Positions 1-11,143 are shown, counted from the stretch's first letter. The stretch is DNA of 64,000 nt from Heliopora coerulea (GCA_030142905.1 JASJOG010000034.1:740501-804500); one strand, 5' to 3'. Notes: generated by a model from the sequence alone, not told the origin. Program-made: numbers and translations.

Positions 1-15
1 TCCTCCGTCTCTTAG

Positions 16-3000
16 ATGTTGACGTACAGTGTGGTTGGCTACACAAGACCATGGCAAAAGATTACGACCAGCGATGTACAAAGGACGTTGGACACAGCTT
101 TTAAAATGTGGCAAGCGGCGACTACCCTAACTTTTAAAAATCTGGGCAACAATAATCTTGAAGCTGATATTGTAATAAAGTTTTCCAGAGGTTCTCACCA
201 GGACCCCTACCCGTTTGACGGCAGAGGTGGCACCCTTGCCCATGGCTTTTACCCAGGTTCTAATCAAGGTATTTGTTTGTATACATAAAGACTTATCATA
301 ATACTTTTGAAGTAATTTAAAAAATGACAGAACGCTTTTAAGTTTATTTTTTATTTTGCGACATGTTTCGGAGAGTCAATCTCGTTCATCAGGCTGCTCA
401 TACTATGGCAGTTGGTGCATGTTTGCATGTATATTTGTGTTGTGAGGCTTGTATGCATGATATAGCACGTCAGTTTTGACGAAAGCTTTCCGAACACGAA
501 TAGATTGTTCCTCCAAAACATGTCAAAAATAACAAACTTAAATGTGTTGTGTTATTTATAAAATTATTATGCCAGTTTATTATCACCAGACTTTTGAAGG
601 AACTTTAACGGTAAAGTGGAAGTAGAAGACGTCGAAAAGCTAGAAAGGCTTAGCTCTTTCCAGTCCACAGGCTTCGCTTTTGCGAGTAAAATTGCCTGAC
701 GAAAGCCATAGTAAATGAAGTTGGCATTAGCCGCTCAAAAATAAGGAATGATCCATTTGGACTGGAAAAGGTTAAAGAGAGCGAGAAGGTGCAAGAGAAA
801 ACTGAGGATAAATGAGGAAAGAAATGGCCTGATTGGAGAAGTGGTAATGGTGTTACAGAAAGCGAATAGACGAAAGAGGAAAAAGGGAAGAGCACTCTTG
901 AAAATGGGACATTGAAACTGAAAACTAATGGTCCCAGGGAAAGCAAGACGGCAGCCGAGAAAAGGAGGTGGTATAAGAGAAAAATGAAATTCGTGCTGCA
1001 GAAAGATGAAATAGTTCTGAAGAAAACAAGATCGTATTCGAGAAAATGTGATCATGCTGGGGAAAAAAAAAACAGATTACCGTATTTACTCGAATAATAT
1101 CATAGCTACCTCGAAATTCTTTGTTTCACGAGGTGCGATTAATGACTAATTTACCTCATTATTAAAACATTAGGTACGATTAGTTTCTAATCGTACCACG
1201 GGACGATTAGTTACTAATCGTACCTCATGTATATGCATAACCTTATATGATTTAAACCGATTTAAACCGTTTTATTGTCTCGGCAGCTATGATATTACAA
1301 AGTAATAACATGGCATTCAGGTCCATAAGTGATTAAATGTTCCTCAAGCCTCGAGAGGTTTAGTAAAAGTCCCTCGGCGCTGCGAGGCTCGGGACTTTTA
1401 CTAAACGTCTCTCGGCTTTCGGGTACATTTAATCACTAATCGACCTGAATGCCATGCTATTATTTATAATAAGCGCCGCACATGAGACCTAAATTATTAA
1501 AATAAACGCCGCATTCCACAAGAATGCGTCGCTTATTCGCAATGATGTTGAAGAAGCTAGTGCCCTGATGCAGATGTTTGACCTCGATAAGATTTAAATC
1601 CGATCGTGGAGAAGATAGAGACATTAATAGCAACGATACTTTAGCGTGCGTTTTGCTTTTCTTGTTCTAGTTGTTTTCGTTATTAGAAATAAAAAGGAGC
1701 TGTTTTATCCAGAATCGCTCCTTTCGATTAGTTTTAGTAAGTGCCGCCCTCGAATAAGCGCCACACCAAAAAAGTCGTAAAATTTAATAAGCGCCGCGGC
1801 GTTTATTCGAGCAAAATACGATACACTAAAAAAGGGAGATGGTACTGGATATTGGCAAACTGTGCTCGAGAGAGCGGGATGTTGTTTGAGAAATCGAAAT
1901 GGTGTTAGACATAGGGAGATGTTAGAGAAAGGGAGATGGTGTTGGGGAAAACAGGGTAGGGTTTGGTAAAACTAGGTGGTGTTTAGGAAAACAAGATGGT
2001 GTAAAAAAATTAGACGGTTTTAGAGAAAAGAGGTTGTGCTGGAGATGAGATGTACTACAAGGGACAACGAGGTTAGGTTTGAGAAACCAAGACGGTTCTC
2101 GAAAAAGAGATGGCGCTTAAAAAAAAAGTGATGACAGATAAAATGGGGGAAAGCAGTGTTTGAGAAAAAGAGAGGTTGCTCGAGAAAAGGCAAAGGTGTT
2201 AGTTAAAACAACGGATGTTAGGAAAAATGGAAGAACGGTTGAGAAAACTAAAGCGGGGTGTTGAAAACGAGAGACTATTTGGAAAAATAACAAAGTGCTC
2301 GAGAAGAGGAGATGGTTATAAAAAAACCGGAAAGTACACAATAGTTTACGGAAAAAAGAAAACATGAGAGAGCCGCAAAAGGTGGTGGTTGGATCACTTT
2401 TGTTTTGACGAAAACATTGTGTGAGATCACATTGATGAAAATTCTGGGAAGGTTTATGCACATGGCCATTTTTAAAAACTTTTTCAGGTTTGTCTGGAGA
2501 CATTCACTTCGACGACGATGAAGTATGGACATTAAATGGGGAAACTCGCACGACGGATTTTCTTTGGACGACCTTACACGAAATAGGTCATGCTCTTGGC
2601 CTTGAGCATTCTGAGAGGCGCGAAGCGATCATGTGGCCGTGGTACGAAGGGTATCAGTCAAACTTTAAATTGAGGAAAGACGACGTTGATGGCATCCAGA
2701 GCATTTACGGTAAGGTCGTGCAACTTTCCGAAGTTATTTCCTGTGGTGGTTTGATGATGGAGTGTATGAAGAGAACTGACTGCACCAACTATAGCTTACT
2801 GATCATACTAAATCTTGTTTACTACAAATTAGTAGCATTTTTGCGTAATAAATGTTTTTGGTGCTCCAAATTCAGCTGACTCCTTGACAACCCTCATACG
2901 TTGTGAGAACTCCGGCCCCTACTTGCTGTTTGTCCTGAGAATACCACCAATCGGAGTGAGCAAACCGCCAATTCCATACCTATTAGAAGGGTGCTTTCCT

Positions 3001-5951
3001 CAGCCAAACTAGCATGAAAAGCATCTACTTATAGTAAGCGCTCACCTGGCCAAGTCTCCAAAATGTTTTCGCTCACTTCAGCTGTTTCATAGAAATTTCA
3101 ATCTCGCAATATAATTTTCTGCAACTGAAAAAGACATGTTTATTTTCTAGATGGACTTAACAAACGTTTTCATGAACAAAAAGCGACATGCAACAGAGGC
3201 ATGGTTAGACCGGCTAAAAATTGCAACAGAAATGGATTTAGTTTTCTTAGCATCGAAATATATCATAAGATACCAAAAGTCTAGAAAATGTCAGGGGAAA
3301 GGTTACGGATCGACCTGGTCTTGCAATTCACCCAGAAAGACTCTATCCGCTACATGAAAGTTACACTTCAACTTCACAACTACACTCAACTACACACTCT
3401 GAAATTTCTCTGAAATCTATTAAAATAATATTTGAGTAGTATGACTTTCAGCGTCAGTTCTGAGTCATCTAGACTTAAACATGTTAAAAACTTGACATTT
3501 ATGGTATTTTCGTTTATTTTGGGCGTAAATAACTCAAAATGGGCTTGGAAAACGGTACATTATACCTAAATCTCCTTCGTATTGCAGTTTGTGAACTTTC
3601 AAACGATGTGGAAGATATTGCTAAGACGATATCAAAATTTCAGTTTTCTGGGCGATAAAGCTATTCAGGGTAAATTGCAAGAAAGGAACAACTTGTGAAC
3701 TTCATTTTTCCTGATTTTATTCTCGAGGACGTTTGCTATAGTATTCCTGAATACGCCAAGTTACTAAAATAGCTTAAACCATTTCTGCTGCAATTTGTGC
3801 CAGGTACAATCCTTTTTTCTAATAAATGGACTGGACTACTTCATCTCTGCAGGAACCTCAAGTCACTTTCTTAGTGGGACAGTAAAAACTGACCCATGTA
3901 CTCTTCTATTTTACACTGCAAAAAATTAAAAATCTTGCGTAGATATTTTTCTTGTTTTAAAATTAATTTTCTTGCTTTGGGAAGTTAATCCTTGATAAAA
4001 AAGGCCATGTAGATGTTTTTCTTCTTTCAACAATTTTGAGAAAATGTCTTAATTCAAGAATATTTTTCCCATTTAGTCTAGATATATTTTCTTAATTGAA
4101 GAAAATATGTCTTGTTTTAAGAAATCCAGCATTTCTTATCAAAATATCTCGTTAAGAAAAATTATCCTGTCTACGGGACTTGAAAACATTTCTTAATTTA
4201 AGAAATATTTTCCAAAAACAAGTTTTTTTCTTCTTAAAATTTGAATTTTATTTATTGCAGTGTGCTCTTACTATCGCCGGACGATTTGACTCGTCAAGGG
4301 AGCCCTCTACTCGCGAAAGTGTTAACATTAACAATCTGAGTGATAATAACAATAGAATCATTTTAACATAACTACCATTCTATATCGACTTACTTAACAG
4401 GCCAACCACCACCTCCTGTAACTACTACACAGCCACCTGATCACAAACTAAAACGATCAACTATTTGTGGATACAGTAACTTCGATGCGGTCATGTACCA
4501 CCCAGCAACTCGCAGTACCTACTTCTTCAAGGCGTACTATGTGTGGACAATGGACGAAAACAAAATAGCAGGGAATCATCAGCTAATATCATCAAAATGG
4601 CCAGGCTTGGAAGGCTATCTGGATGCCGCATACACAAGAAGAGACGGTTACACAATTTTTTTCAAAGGAAACAGGTATGTAATGAACTCTTTTGACTCAA
4701 AGATTGTCGTACAACAACTCGTTAAAACAAAAGAAATCAAAAACAAAGCAGAAAACAAGAAGAGAACCAACTTCATGCATTTCAACTTCACTCAACCAAC
4801 TTCAAGAAAAACGTCAGGCATGAAAGGTCTAATGATACTCTGGAAAGTAATCAATGTACAAGAGGCAATTGTGTCCGTTTTACATGGATGATTTAAGTGT
4901 CACGACTGTTTATTTTCTCAGGGACGGCGGAGCGGAATTACGAGAGGGGGGGCTTGAGATAAAAATACAGCATTTTGTATGCTTCTCTGGAAAATTGCAC
5001 AACAAGTGTTTTAAAGCGTAGTTGTTTCAACATTACATTTGGAAAAAAGTGGGGGGGCTACAGCCCCTGCAGTTCCCCCGGCTCCGCCGTCCCTGTTTCT
5101 ACTGACTAAAAAGGAAACTTAAAATACCGTACTTAAGGAACATTTATAGAGCTAATGTGAATTGTCACCAACAATCGGAGTATGAGATAAAACAATCACT
5201 GAAGAAACTGGCAAAAAGTAACCTGTTGAAGATAACCGCAAAATCGCCCTACTGTTGACGTCTAAATTGCAGAATAATGTCACTCAAAGCAAGATAAACG
5301 ATTCTGTGTTATCTACACTTTCAAAATAAAAATTCAAACCTCCCCGTAGCTGTAGAGATCCATTCAACTCGCATTCTAGATCCCCAACTAAAAACATTTT
5401 AACGACAGCCAGCTTCTAGATAATCCTGTCCAGACCCCTTATCTGGGAACCTCGGCACCAGACCGGATGCAAAGCAACTAATGATACTTGGTAATAGTTC
5501 GTCTATAGCGACACAAATAAATAATACACCTTATTGTTGTCTTCTTAGATATTGGAAGTACTATAATTTTCAGAAGATAGAAGGACCTCAATCGCTATCA
5601 CGGTTCATTAAAAATATTGGAGATTACAGAGATCCAAATAAAAGGCTTGACAGAATTGATGCAGCTATGGTCTGGGACGGCAACGCAAAAACGTATTTCT
5701 TTAGAAAGGATCAATATTGGCGTTACAACGAACAACGAAGGGAGATAGATCGAGGATATCCAAAACCCCTTAGCCTTTGGAAGCTCGTTAAAAATCCTGT
5801 CCATGATGTTATGAGCTGGAAGAAGAGGAAAACATTCTTCTTTCATGGAAACAAAATGTATCGCTTTGACAACTCGAAGTTTAAATTGAAGTTCAAGAAA
5901 GACAAAGAGAAGCAAAAGATAAGTTACTTTATAAAAAACTGCCGCAGTTAA
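16..5951 (+). CDS. MMP-alpha1: secreted matrix metalloproteinase, 5'-partial (four 3' exons)
   Basis: This is a zinc endopeptidase of the matrixin family (M10A), expected to be secreted and to cleave extracellular matrix or surface proteins. Visible exons are 16-268, 2488-2709, 4401-4674 and 5549-5951; they splice GT-AG with consistent phases and join to 1152 nt (383 aa plus stop). The first has the N-terminal catalytic part with the structural-zinc histidines ([15 protein letters not shown]). The second has the zinc site [11 protein letters not shown] and the Met-turn (AIMWPWY). The third opens with a proline-rich hinge ([12 protein letters not shown]) and hemopexin blade 1. The last has the remaining blades and ends NCRS. 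The cysteine near the start of blade 1 and that terminal cysteine match the family's closing disulphide. Signal peptide and propeptide exons must lie left of the window; the paralogue at 24803 shows what they look like. No disruption is visible, making this the best candidate for a working MMP here. Confidence 0.85.
1096..1296. mobile_element. Small foldback element with 12-bp inverted ends
   Basis: It starts AATATCATAGCT and ends AGCTATGATATT, a perfect 12-bp terminal inverted repeat. Inside is a further hairpin in which TACGATTAGTTTCTAATCGTA folds on itself at about 1173-1197. It is absent from the equivalent place in unit 2 (about 26,910), so it inserted after duplication or was lost from unit 2. 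Confidence 0.55.
1305..1462. mobile_element. Palindromic foldback next to the 1096-1296 element
   Basis: The left arm AATAACATGGCATTCAGGTC matches the reverse complement of the right arm GACCTGAATGCCATGCTATT with one mismatch. The interior (TTTAGTAAAAGTCCCTCG and its complement CGGGACTTTTACTAAA) pairs as well, so nearly the whole 158 bp can form one hairpin. It is absent from unit 2. Confidence 0.55.
1830..2370. repeat. Degenerate purine-rich minisatellite in MMP-alpha1 intron
   Basis: About 540 bp consist of imperfect copies of a roughly 20-24 nt G/A-rich motif close to GAGATGGTGTTAGAGAAAA. A similar but weaker GA-rich stretch lies at about 620-1060 in the same intron, and the unit 2 copy is at 27255-27800. 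Long open frames on the minus strand here (2117-2503) come from strand bias and lack protein-like composition. Confidence 0.6.
3914..4262. mobile_element. AT-rich MITE with CACTGCA...TGCAGTG ends (unit 1)
   Basis: It starts CACTGCAAAAAAT and ends TTTATTGCAGTG, so the ends are inverted, and the interior is full of short TTAAGAAA/TTTCTTAA palindromes. It sits in the intron before the hinge/hemopexin exon of MMP-alpha1 and is present at the same place in all three units (29344-29694, 47574-47934), so it predates the duplication. Its right end forms a pseudo-acceptor (TTATTGCAG) that the exon model does not use. Confidence 0.6.
4919..5095. mobile_element. hAT-like MITE, 177 bp, unit 1 only
   Basis: The ends are perfect 15-bp inverted repeats (CAGGGACGGCGGAGC ... 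GCTCCGCCGTCCCTG). The flanking TTTCT at 4914-4918 and 5096-5100 looks like a 5-bp target duplication. Units 2 and 3 have the empty site (TTTTCTACCGAC). CAGGG ends recall hAT elements, but hAT normally duplicates 8 bp, so the superfamily is uncertain. It contains two G-runs of seven. Confidence 0.65.
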
Positions 5952-6102
5952 ACTTTGGTGATTTCGGATGACCACTTACTAGTGGAATTAGCTTTTATGT
6001 AGATCGACTTGAGTGCACTCGTATACACTTCTATCCCGCGTATATGTTATGAATTATGCCGTGTAAAAAAACTGTATATATTCTTTTATTTTTCCAACTT
6101 AT

Positions 6103-6108
6103 AATAAA
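6103..6108 (+). terminator. Polyadenylation signal AATAAA of MMP-alpha1
   Basis: AATAAA lies about 150 nt after the stop at 5951. The same hexamer follows the other alpha copies at 32664-32669 and 49634-49639. Confidence 0.5.
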
Positions 6109-6472
6109 TCGTTTAATGAGTTCATTCGATTTTTGCTGAAGTCTCACGTGTTTATAGTTCAGAGTTAGTGATCACCGGCGTCGAAAATGGGGCAGGGAGG
6201 TTAACTTGACCATGAATTTTTCACTAATCCACGATCAAACTAATCGACATTTAACTAATCGGGTATACGAAAATGTCAAGTTTTCTCGAAAGGGACTACA
6301 AACCGAAAAATAGGCACACGGTGTTTGCATGTGTCCACTGACTGAGTTGTTGATGACATAAATAATATTAAGAAATACAGGTATCAAAATGGATCACAGT
6401 GAACTGAGTAAGAATAATTCTTTTGGTATGGTAACGGTTTAAGTAATTAAATGCCGGTGGCCTTTCGCGCAA

Positions 6473-6607
6473 ATGGCGTCATGCAGGTGTGATCAGCGCA
6501 AACACAATAGCTCCGTTGATACACTCACGCAACGAGAATCTGGCACTTGTCCAAGTTGTGGAAACGAGAAACTACATGAGTGTTTTCTACGTGCTGTATC
6601 AATGTAG
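6473..6607 (+). CDS. Possible 44-aa cysteine-rich small protein (unit 1)
   Basis: An ATG opens 44 codons with a spaced cysteine pattern: MASCRC near the start and CPSCGNEKLHEC near the end, resembling half of a zinc ribbon. Unit 3 keeps the same frame (50000-50134) with two conservative differences (R5K, T25S), while unit 2 has a 2-nt insertion that breaks it. It lies about 520 nt after MMP-alpha1. It could equally be a relic of a repeat or of an exon from another gene; no family was recognised. Confidence 0.2.
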   Translation: MASCRCDQRKHNSSVDTLTQRESGTCPSCGNEKLHECFLRAVSM

Positions 6608-8429
6608 AGCGGTCCCGACTGCTATGTGGCACAGAAAACTGACAATACGCGTGGCTGCGAGGCTAATAAGAGAGTCGCCTGTTGCAGGGACTGAAATATT
6701 GGACCAGAGCAAGATCTGTTAAAGCAGACGAAGATAACGAATTAACCGACTCCACAAACGTCTTAACTGTGCAATTCAAGTCACCTAAGCCGCGTTTCTC
6801 TTTTTATATTAAAAACTTTGGTCTGGATGACCTCTTTACGCTTGGTGAGATAATCAACAACAGCGCTGTTTGGTGTCGTATTTCAAGCTTCGAATCAAAA
6901 TGCGACGCATTAAATTCCATGTCTGAACTTAAAATTTGTCACTTCCGTCGAATTTTCGTAGCATTAAATGCGACTGAACTTCGACGTCTGATCTAGGCCT
7001 AATACTTCCCTTATGTCAAAAAAAATTCACAAAACGTTCTCTCTCCGACGTCGAACGTACGACCACGAGTTCCACTCGAAATTCCTTCACGTTCTGTAAT
7101 TTCTTCGTTCGTACCCGTAACTTATTCAGCTACCACGTGATTGCCACAAACCCAGTCAGGCAGCCACCTTGTCTATGACAGCCAGCCACTCCAAATCGCC
7201 TGCGTAGTGCCACGTTGACTTTCTATAGGATAGTCAGGGGACAAAAACTACACCCAAATAGTCGTCTTTAGCGCAGAAAGATCAAAATAAAGAAACAAGC
7301 GTCAGATTACCATTTAAGCCTATACCATATAAGCCTTCTTTAGCGCAGGAGTATATTTTCAAGGTCATCTGTGTTAAATTTCTCCTGTGACATAGTCATA
7401 AAGGACACGCACAGGACAAGCTCCGACGGCTGAGGGGAAACAATAAAGTTCCTTTAAAACGAACGGTGAGTTCCATAGGTTGTACTTATATTATGAACAT
7501 TCAGTATTAGACTACTGGTACTGTATTGGCGGCCCAATGCTGCCAATATCGTTCACTTCGCGGGTTTTATATCGGCGCTCAATTTCCGCAATCGTCTTCA
7601 ACGCAGAAGTTGAAGCCAAGCCAAGGCTCGTGACAAAATGACTTCTAATGATTTTAGCTAGTTGGAATGGCTTAGGACTTTGAGATAAAAAAAGAAGACT
7701 TCATCTTTGTTAAATTGAATCTGTATGTTAACGTAGGTTCAAGGTTGAATCGAGACACCTCTAACGCATTCATATTTCTGGTACGTCTATGTAAATTTTA
7801 TAAATTTGAAGCAAACCTCTTCAGCTTCCGCAAGAATACTGGACGTTTTGGTTCTTTATCGTTCTGGTCATGTTGTGTTAACTGTTACGTGCTACCCTCT
7901 TTAAATAAAGTTGATAATTAATAATAACGAAACTACTTTCTAGAATCACATGACATGATCAGAAATGGGTATTGGCATGAACAACATTAAAGTATTTCTT
8001 CACATGATTCTTGTGGTTTCAATGCGAAATCTGCATTTTTCTCGCGGATAATTCTTTATTTAATTCTTGTCACATGACCTCGAAACAATTTAACCCATTA
8101 CTCAAAGCCAATATGTTTTGAAAATCTAACCCAGAAGAATACATTGAAATCACCACCTAATATCATTGTTCTTGGTCATAATTTCATATATTCTATTTTA
8201 AGGGGATCGAGGACATGTGATTTGATAATGCTAGAAGCCTTTTTCAAAGTTTTCTGTTTGGCAGGAGGTACCTTAAAATTCAGTCCTCAAATAGTTTATC
8301 CACAACATCGCCAGTGTTGTCGCGAGCGAGGATCCAGGCGGGAATCTCAATTTCAGAACAAATATTAATGCCCAGCAAAGTACACGCAAATAGGCCATAA
8401 TTTGTAAAAGAAATAAGTTTATTAACAGC

Positions 8430-8466
8430 ACTAACGTTTCGTTGCGTCTCGCAACATCATCAGAGT
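8430..8466 (-). ncRNA. Hammerhead-like ribozyme motif (left arm)
   Basis: Read on the minus strand: ACT, the core CTGATGA, one extra T, helix II GTTGCG-AGA-CGCAAC, then GAAA and ACGTT/AGT. The ACT before the core pairs with the AGT after the presumed cleavage site (helix I). Helix III is the self-complementary ACGT, which would favour a dimeric ribozyme. The extra T between A9 and helix II departs from the common consensus. Confidence 0.55.
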
Positions 8467-8625
8467 ATGAATAAATTAAACGGGTATTGTATTTACGAGG
8501 TCAGAGATATAAAGTAGGTGCTATATTACAAGATGTATCCATTTCCGTTTCCCATACATCTTGTAATATAACACCTACTTTATATCTCTGACCTTGTAAA
8601 TACAATACCCGTTTAATTTATTCAT

Positions 8626-8662
8626 ACTCTGATGATGTTGCGAGACGCAACGAAACGTTAGT
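8626..8662 (+). ncRNA. Hammerhead-like ribozyme motif (right arm)
   Basis: This is the inverted copy of the motif at 8430-8466, on the + strand, with the same core, the same perfect 6-bp helix II with AGA loop, and GAAACGTTAGT. Hammerheads of PLEs are known to act in tandem or dimeric form; two in opposite orientation within one foldback would be transcribed one per strand. Confidence 0.55.
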
Positions 8663-9130
8663 GCTGTTAATAAACTTATTTCTTTTACAAATTAACGCCA
8701 GTGTCACACAGCACGTTCATTAACTCTTGATATCCTTGGATTATTTGGCGTCCAATACAGAATTTCTGGAGTGAAAAAATTCGGGACTACCGGAACCCAC
8801 TGGTCGTATCCACATTTTGAAAAGTTATTTTTTTGGAAGCACTATTCCAAGTGACCTTATTGTGTACGCATATTCACAGCATAAGCAATCCATTAAACAA
8901 TTAATAGCTCGAGGTCAAAACCAGTGCACGAGGATGACAGTTGCAAGAAACAGTTGAAAACAACAAAATTCCAACATATTGAACTAATACATCTGCTTTC
9001 GGCAACGTAGATAGAGTCCATATTCCACCTTCCACTTTTACCAAAGCGAATACTCCTGACCTTAGAAATGACTCACGTGAACGTCAGAGAATATTTTTCC
9101 TGGATTAAATAACAATCTAAGGATTTCTTA

Positions 9131-9314
9131 ATGAGATATATATATTTTGGAATTGTGGGAGCTTAGAGATATTTTGAATGAGAGATGAGGGGTTGCGGGT
9201 TTGATCTCCGTCTGGGGCTCAGAAATCGTTTTTCTGAGAATAGAGCTTGACGAACGTTCATCTATCATTCAAGATATCTCCAAGCTCCCACAATTCAAAA
9301 TATATATATCTCAT
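9131..9314. mobile_element. Foldback containing a SINE-like segment (unit 1)
   Basis: Inverted arms of about 55 bp (ATGAGATATATATATTTTGG... and ...CAAAATATATATATCTCAT) enclose a segment matching the 3' half of the tRNA-like element at 9393-9466 (GGTTGCGGGTTTGATC, then CTCAGAAATCG). Equivalent copies lie at 35290-35483 and 53061-53250, so the insertion predates the duplication. The arms include CTTGGAGATATTTTGAATGA and its complement. Confidence 0.55.
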
Positions 9315-9392
9315 CGATCACATTATTAACTTATGGTGACTTCCGTTTAGGTCGCACATAAATGTCGAACTTGCACCAAGCTCACCATCTAA

Positions 9393-9466
9393 GTCTTGGT
9401 ACCTCAATGGTTAGAGCGTCTCACCGGTCATCAGAAAGTTGCGGGTTCAATTCCTGTCTGGGGCTC
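9393..9466 (+). repeat. tRNA-derived SINE head (unit 1)
   Basis: A tRNA-like shape is visible: acceptor-like start, box A region CTCAATGGTTAGAGC, box B region GGGTTCAATTCC, and a 3' strand TCTGGGGCTC. The clearest copy is in unit 2 (35561-35636). The anticodon stem has a mismatch and the loop lacks T33, so it is a tRNA-derived repeat rather than a working tRNA. The tail (CAGAAATTGTTTTTCTGAGG) is shared with the neighbouring foldback. Confidence 0.55.
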
Positions 9467-9543
9467 AGAAATTGTTTTTCTGAGGATAGAGCTTGACGAA
9501 CGTTCATCTCTCATTCAAGATTTATTAATGAATTTGAAAAGTA

Positions 9544-10384
9544 CAGTACTTCCTCGATTATCCGAACAACTGGTACATTACAATTCGGAAAACCGTTCGG
9601 ATAATCCAAAATACCGGATAATCGAATTCTTTATTTATGACTGTGCAATCATTGATCAATCACTTATAATGTTCTTAAACCAAATCCCTTGCCGTGCGTG
9701 ATGAGAAATTGAACTCCCGCACGTTGTAACATCAAACTTTGACAATAAAAATCGCTTGCGAACATGACGAATTTACCCGCAAAATATTTTTGCCCTAGGT
9801 TTCGGTCGCCGTAAAAGTCTTCGGTTTACGATTAACGGACTTATCAAATTTGTAAAAGCCTCGATAAAGACAATTGTTCAGTTGAAATGAAAAGCTTGAA
9901 AGAAAAAAATACTACAATAGAAACCGGGAAAAATGTTCTCGTAGTTGAAATGTCACATCCTGTCTACGCAAAAAAAGATTTAATATCTGATTGTTTTCTT
10001 GAAGCTTCACGCTTTTGTGCCGCCAATTCGCGGAGCATCACCAGAGTAAGCACAACTCTCTTTCTCTTTGCAGTGGAGGTAGATGACGAAGCCATGTCAA
10101 CACAAAATGCGAAACAGCACACCTGGCTCTCAAACGTTGAAATTAAAATTCGATTCAGAAAACGTTCGCCAATTCATCTCATGTGACGCGGTTTCCATGT
10201 GCTTTTGTTCTTAGGTGAAACGTGACACCTCTAAATGTCACCTCTGAACTACTTAATTTTATTGCAAATCCAAGTTTAGGCGGTTGGAAATCGATGAGAA
10301 TTTGAACCTTTTTTTTTTCTTCTACCTTCGGTTAGGATAATCGAAGTTCGGTTAATCGGGGTGAGGTTAATCGAGGAAGTACTG
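9544..10384. mobile_element. pogo/Tigger-like DNA transposon, 841 bp, unit 1 only
   Basis: It begins CAGTACTTCCTCGATTA and ends TTAATCGAGGAAGTACTG, with TA on both sides (9542-9543, 10385-10386). Units 2 and 3 show the empty site (AAAGTACCATG). CAGT...ACTG ends with TA duplication are typical of pogo/Tigger members of the Tc1/mariner superfamily. Further inverted TTCGGTTAATCG-type repeats lie just inside. The longest frame (9887-10186) has no recognisable transposase, so the copy is non-autonomous. Confidence 0.7.
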
Positions 10385-11104
10385 TACCATGCATCAGTAC
10401 AAGTTCATTCCACCTCATTCCATTGCATTTCATTTTATTAAACATAATTAGAAATTCACGATGTAGGGAGGAATAACTTGATTGGCATTTTTCTGCTTTC
10501 TTCTTTTCAAGGGATGTTCTCGTAAAAGCAAATTTGGTGAGGTTGAATTTAGCGTATTAAAACATAAAAAAGATTTAAGCGTACCGTCATGGAAAAGAAA
10601 ATGAATAAGTAAGTATATCAAAAATATTATCCAAATATGGTGTGACAGCATTTTACCAGTTGGTAAAGTAGGGGACTTGTAAGTGGAAGCTCATGTTGAA
10701 TGACTATCTCGAGAATGTCGGTGGTCATGCTATCCCAAACACCAGCCGTTTCATTCCTTTCCCACCTATCAGCTGAATTAATGGTCAACCCTGATTATCA
10801 TTATCGACTAACAGAAACCTAGTTTAATGATTCGACACACAACTCAGTGATTTTTTGGCTATTGACGAGCCAGGCGGAAATCGTAGGTGCGGTATAAACA
10901 AGATGGCCAAGCGAGAAAATGAAAAAAAGAAAGGAAGGAATGCAGGCATTTGTAGTAATGTTCGACAAAAATGACGAGTGTTTGCGTAAACAACGGACTT
11001 TACTTGACGGCCAATATTTGAATATTTATTCGTTAACAGTTTAATCTTATCCTCTTGTTGGAAGCTGGTAAATTTCTTCCTCTTGAGAAGCATACATACT
11101 TGCA

Positions 11105-11111
<7 letters not shown>

Positions 11112-11143
<32 letters not shown>

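Larger units (their letters stand above)
1081..1820. mobile_element. MITE with inverted ends (unit 1 copy), interrupted by foldbacks
   Basis: Lying in the MMP-alpha1 intron 269-2487, the ends are inverted: left CGTATTTACTCGAATAA followed downstream by GCGCCGC, right GCGTTTATTCGAGCAAAATACG reversed. The unit 2 copy (26898-27243) is the uninterrupted form of about 346 bp. Here about 375 bp of foldback sequence was inserted just inside the left end. There is no coding capacity, so this is a non-autonomous DNA transposon of unassigned superfamily. Confidence 0.6.
8318..8695. mobile_element. Foldback retroelement bearing two hammerhead motifs, unit 1 only
   Basis: A 378-bp insertion is flanked by the 9-bp direct repeat CGCCAGTGT at 8309-8317 and 8696-8704. 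Units 2 (about 34,857) and 3 (about 52,625) carry the empty site. Two arms of about 140 bp (about 8400-8540 and 8555-8695) are inverted copies, each with a hammerhead-like core. The end sequence and motif resemble those of the PLE at 51111-52035, so this looks like a non-autonomous derivative. There is no coding capacity. Confidence 0.65.

Noticed and set aside
2117..2532. Minus-strand frames of 85-128 codons in the alpha intron (also 27540-27955)
   Set aside because: They arise from the purine-rich minisatellite read on the pyrimidine strand, giving F/S/L-rich sequence, and overlap the antisense of a clear MMP exon.
3151..3357. Plus-strand frame after a TTTTCTAG acceptor-like site in the alpha1 intron
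   Set aside because: The copy in unit 2 lacks the acceptor (TTTTCTACATGG), and the exon phases join 2709 directly to 4401 without it.
5598..5975. 125-codon minus-strand frame opposite the last MMP-alpha exon (also 32109, 49130)
   Set aside because: It is the antisense shadow of the hemopexin exon, whose + strand frame has correct phase and family motifs.
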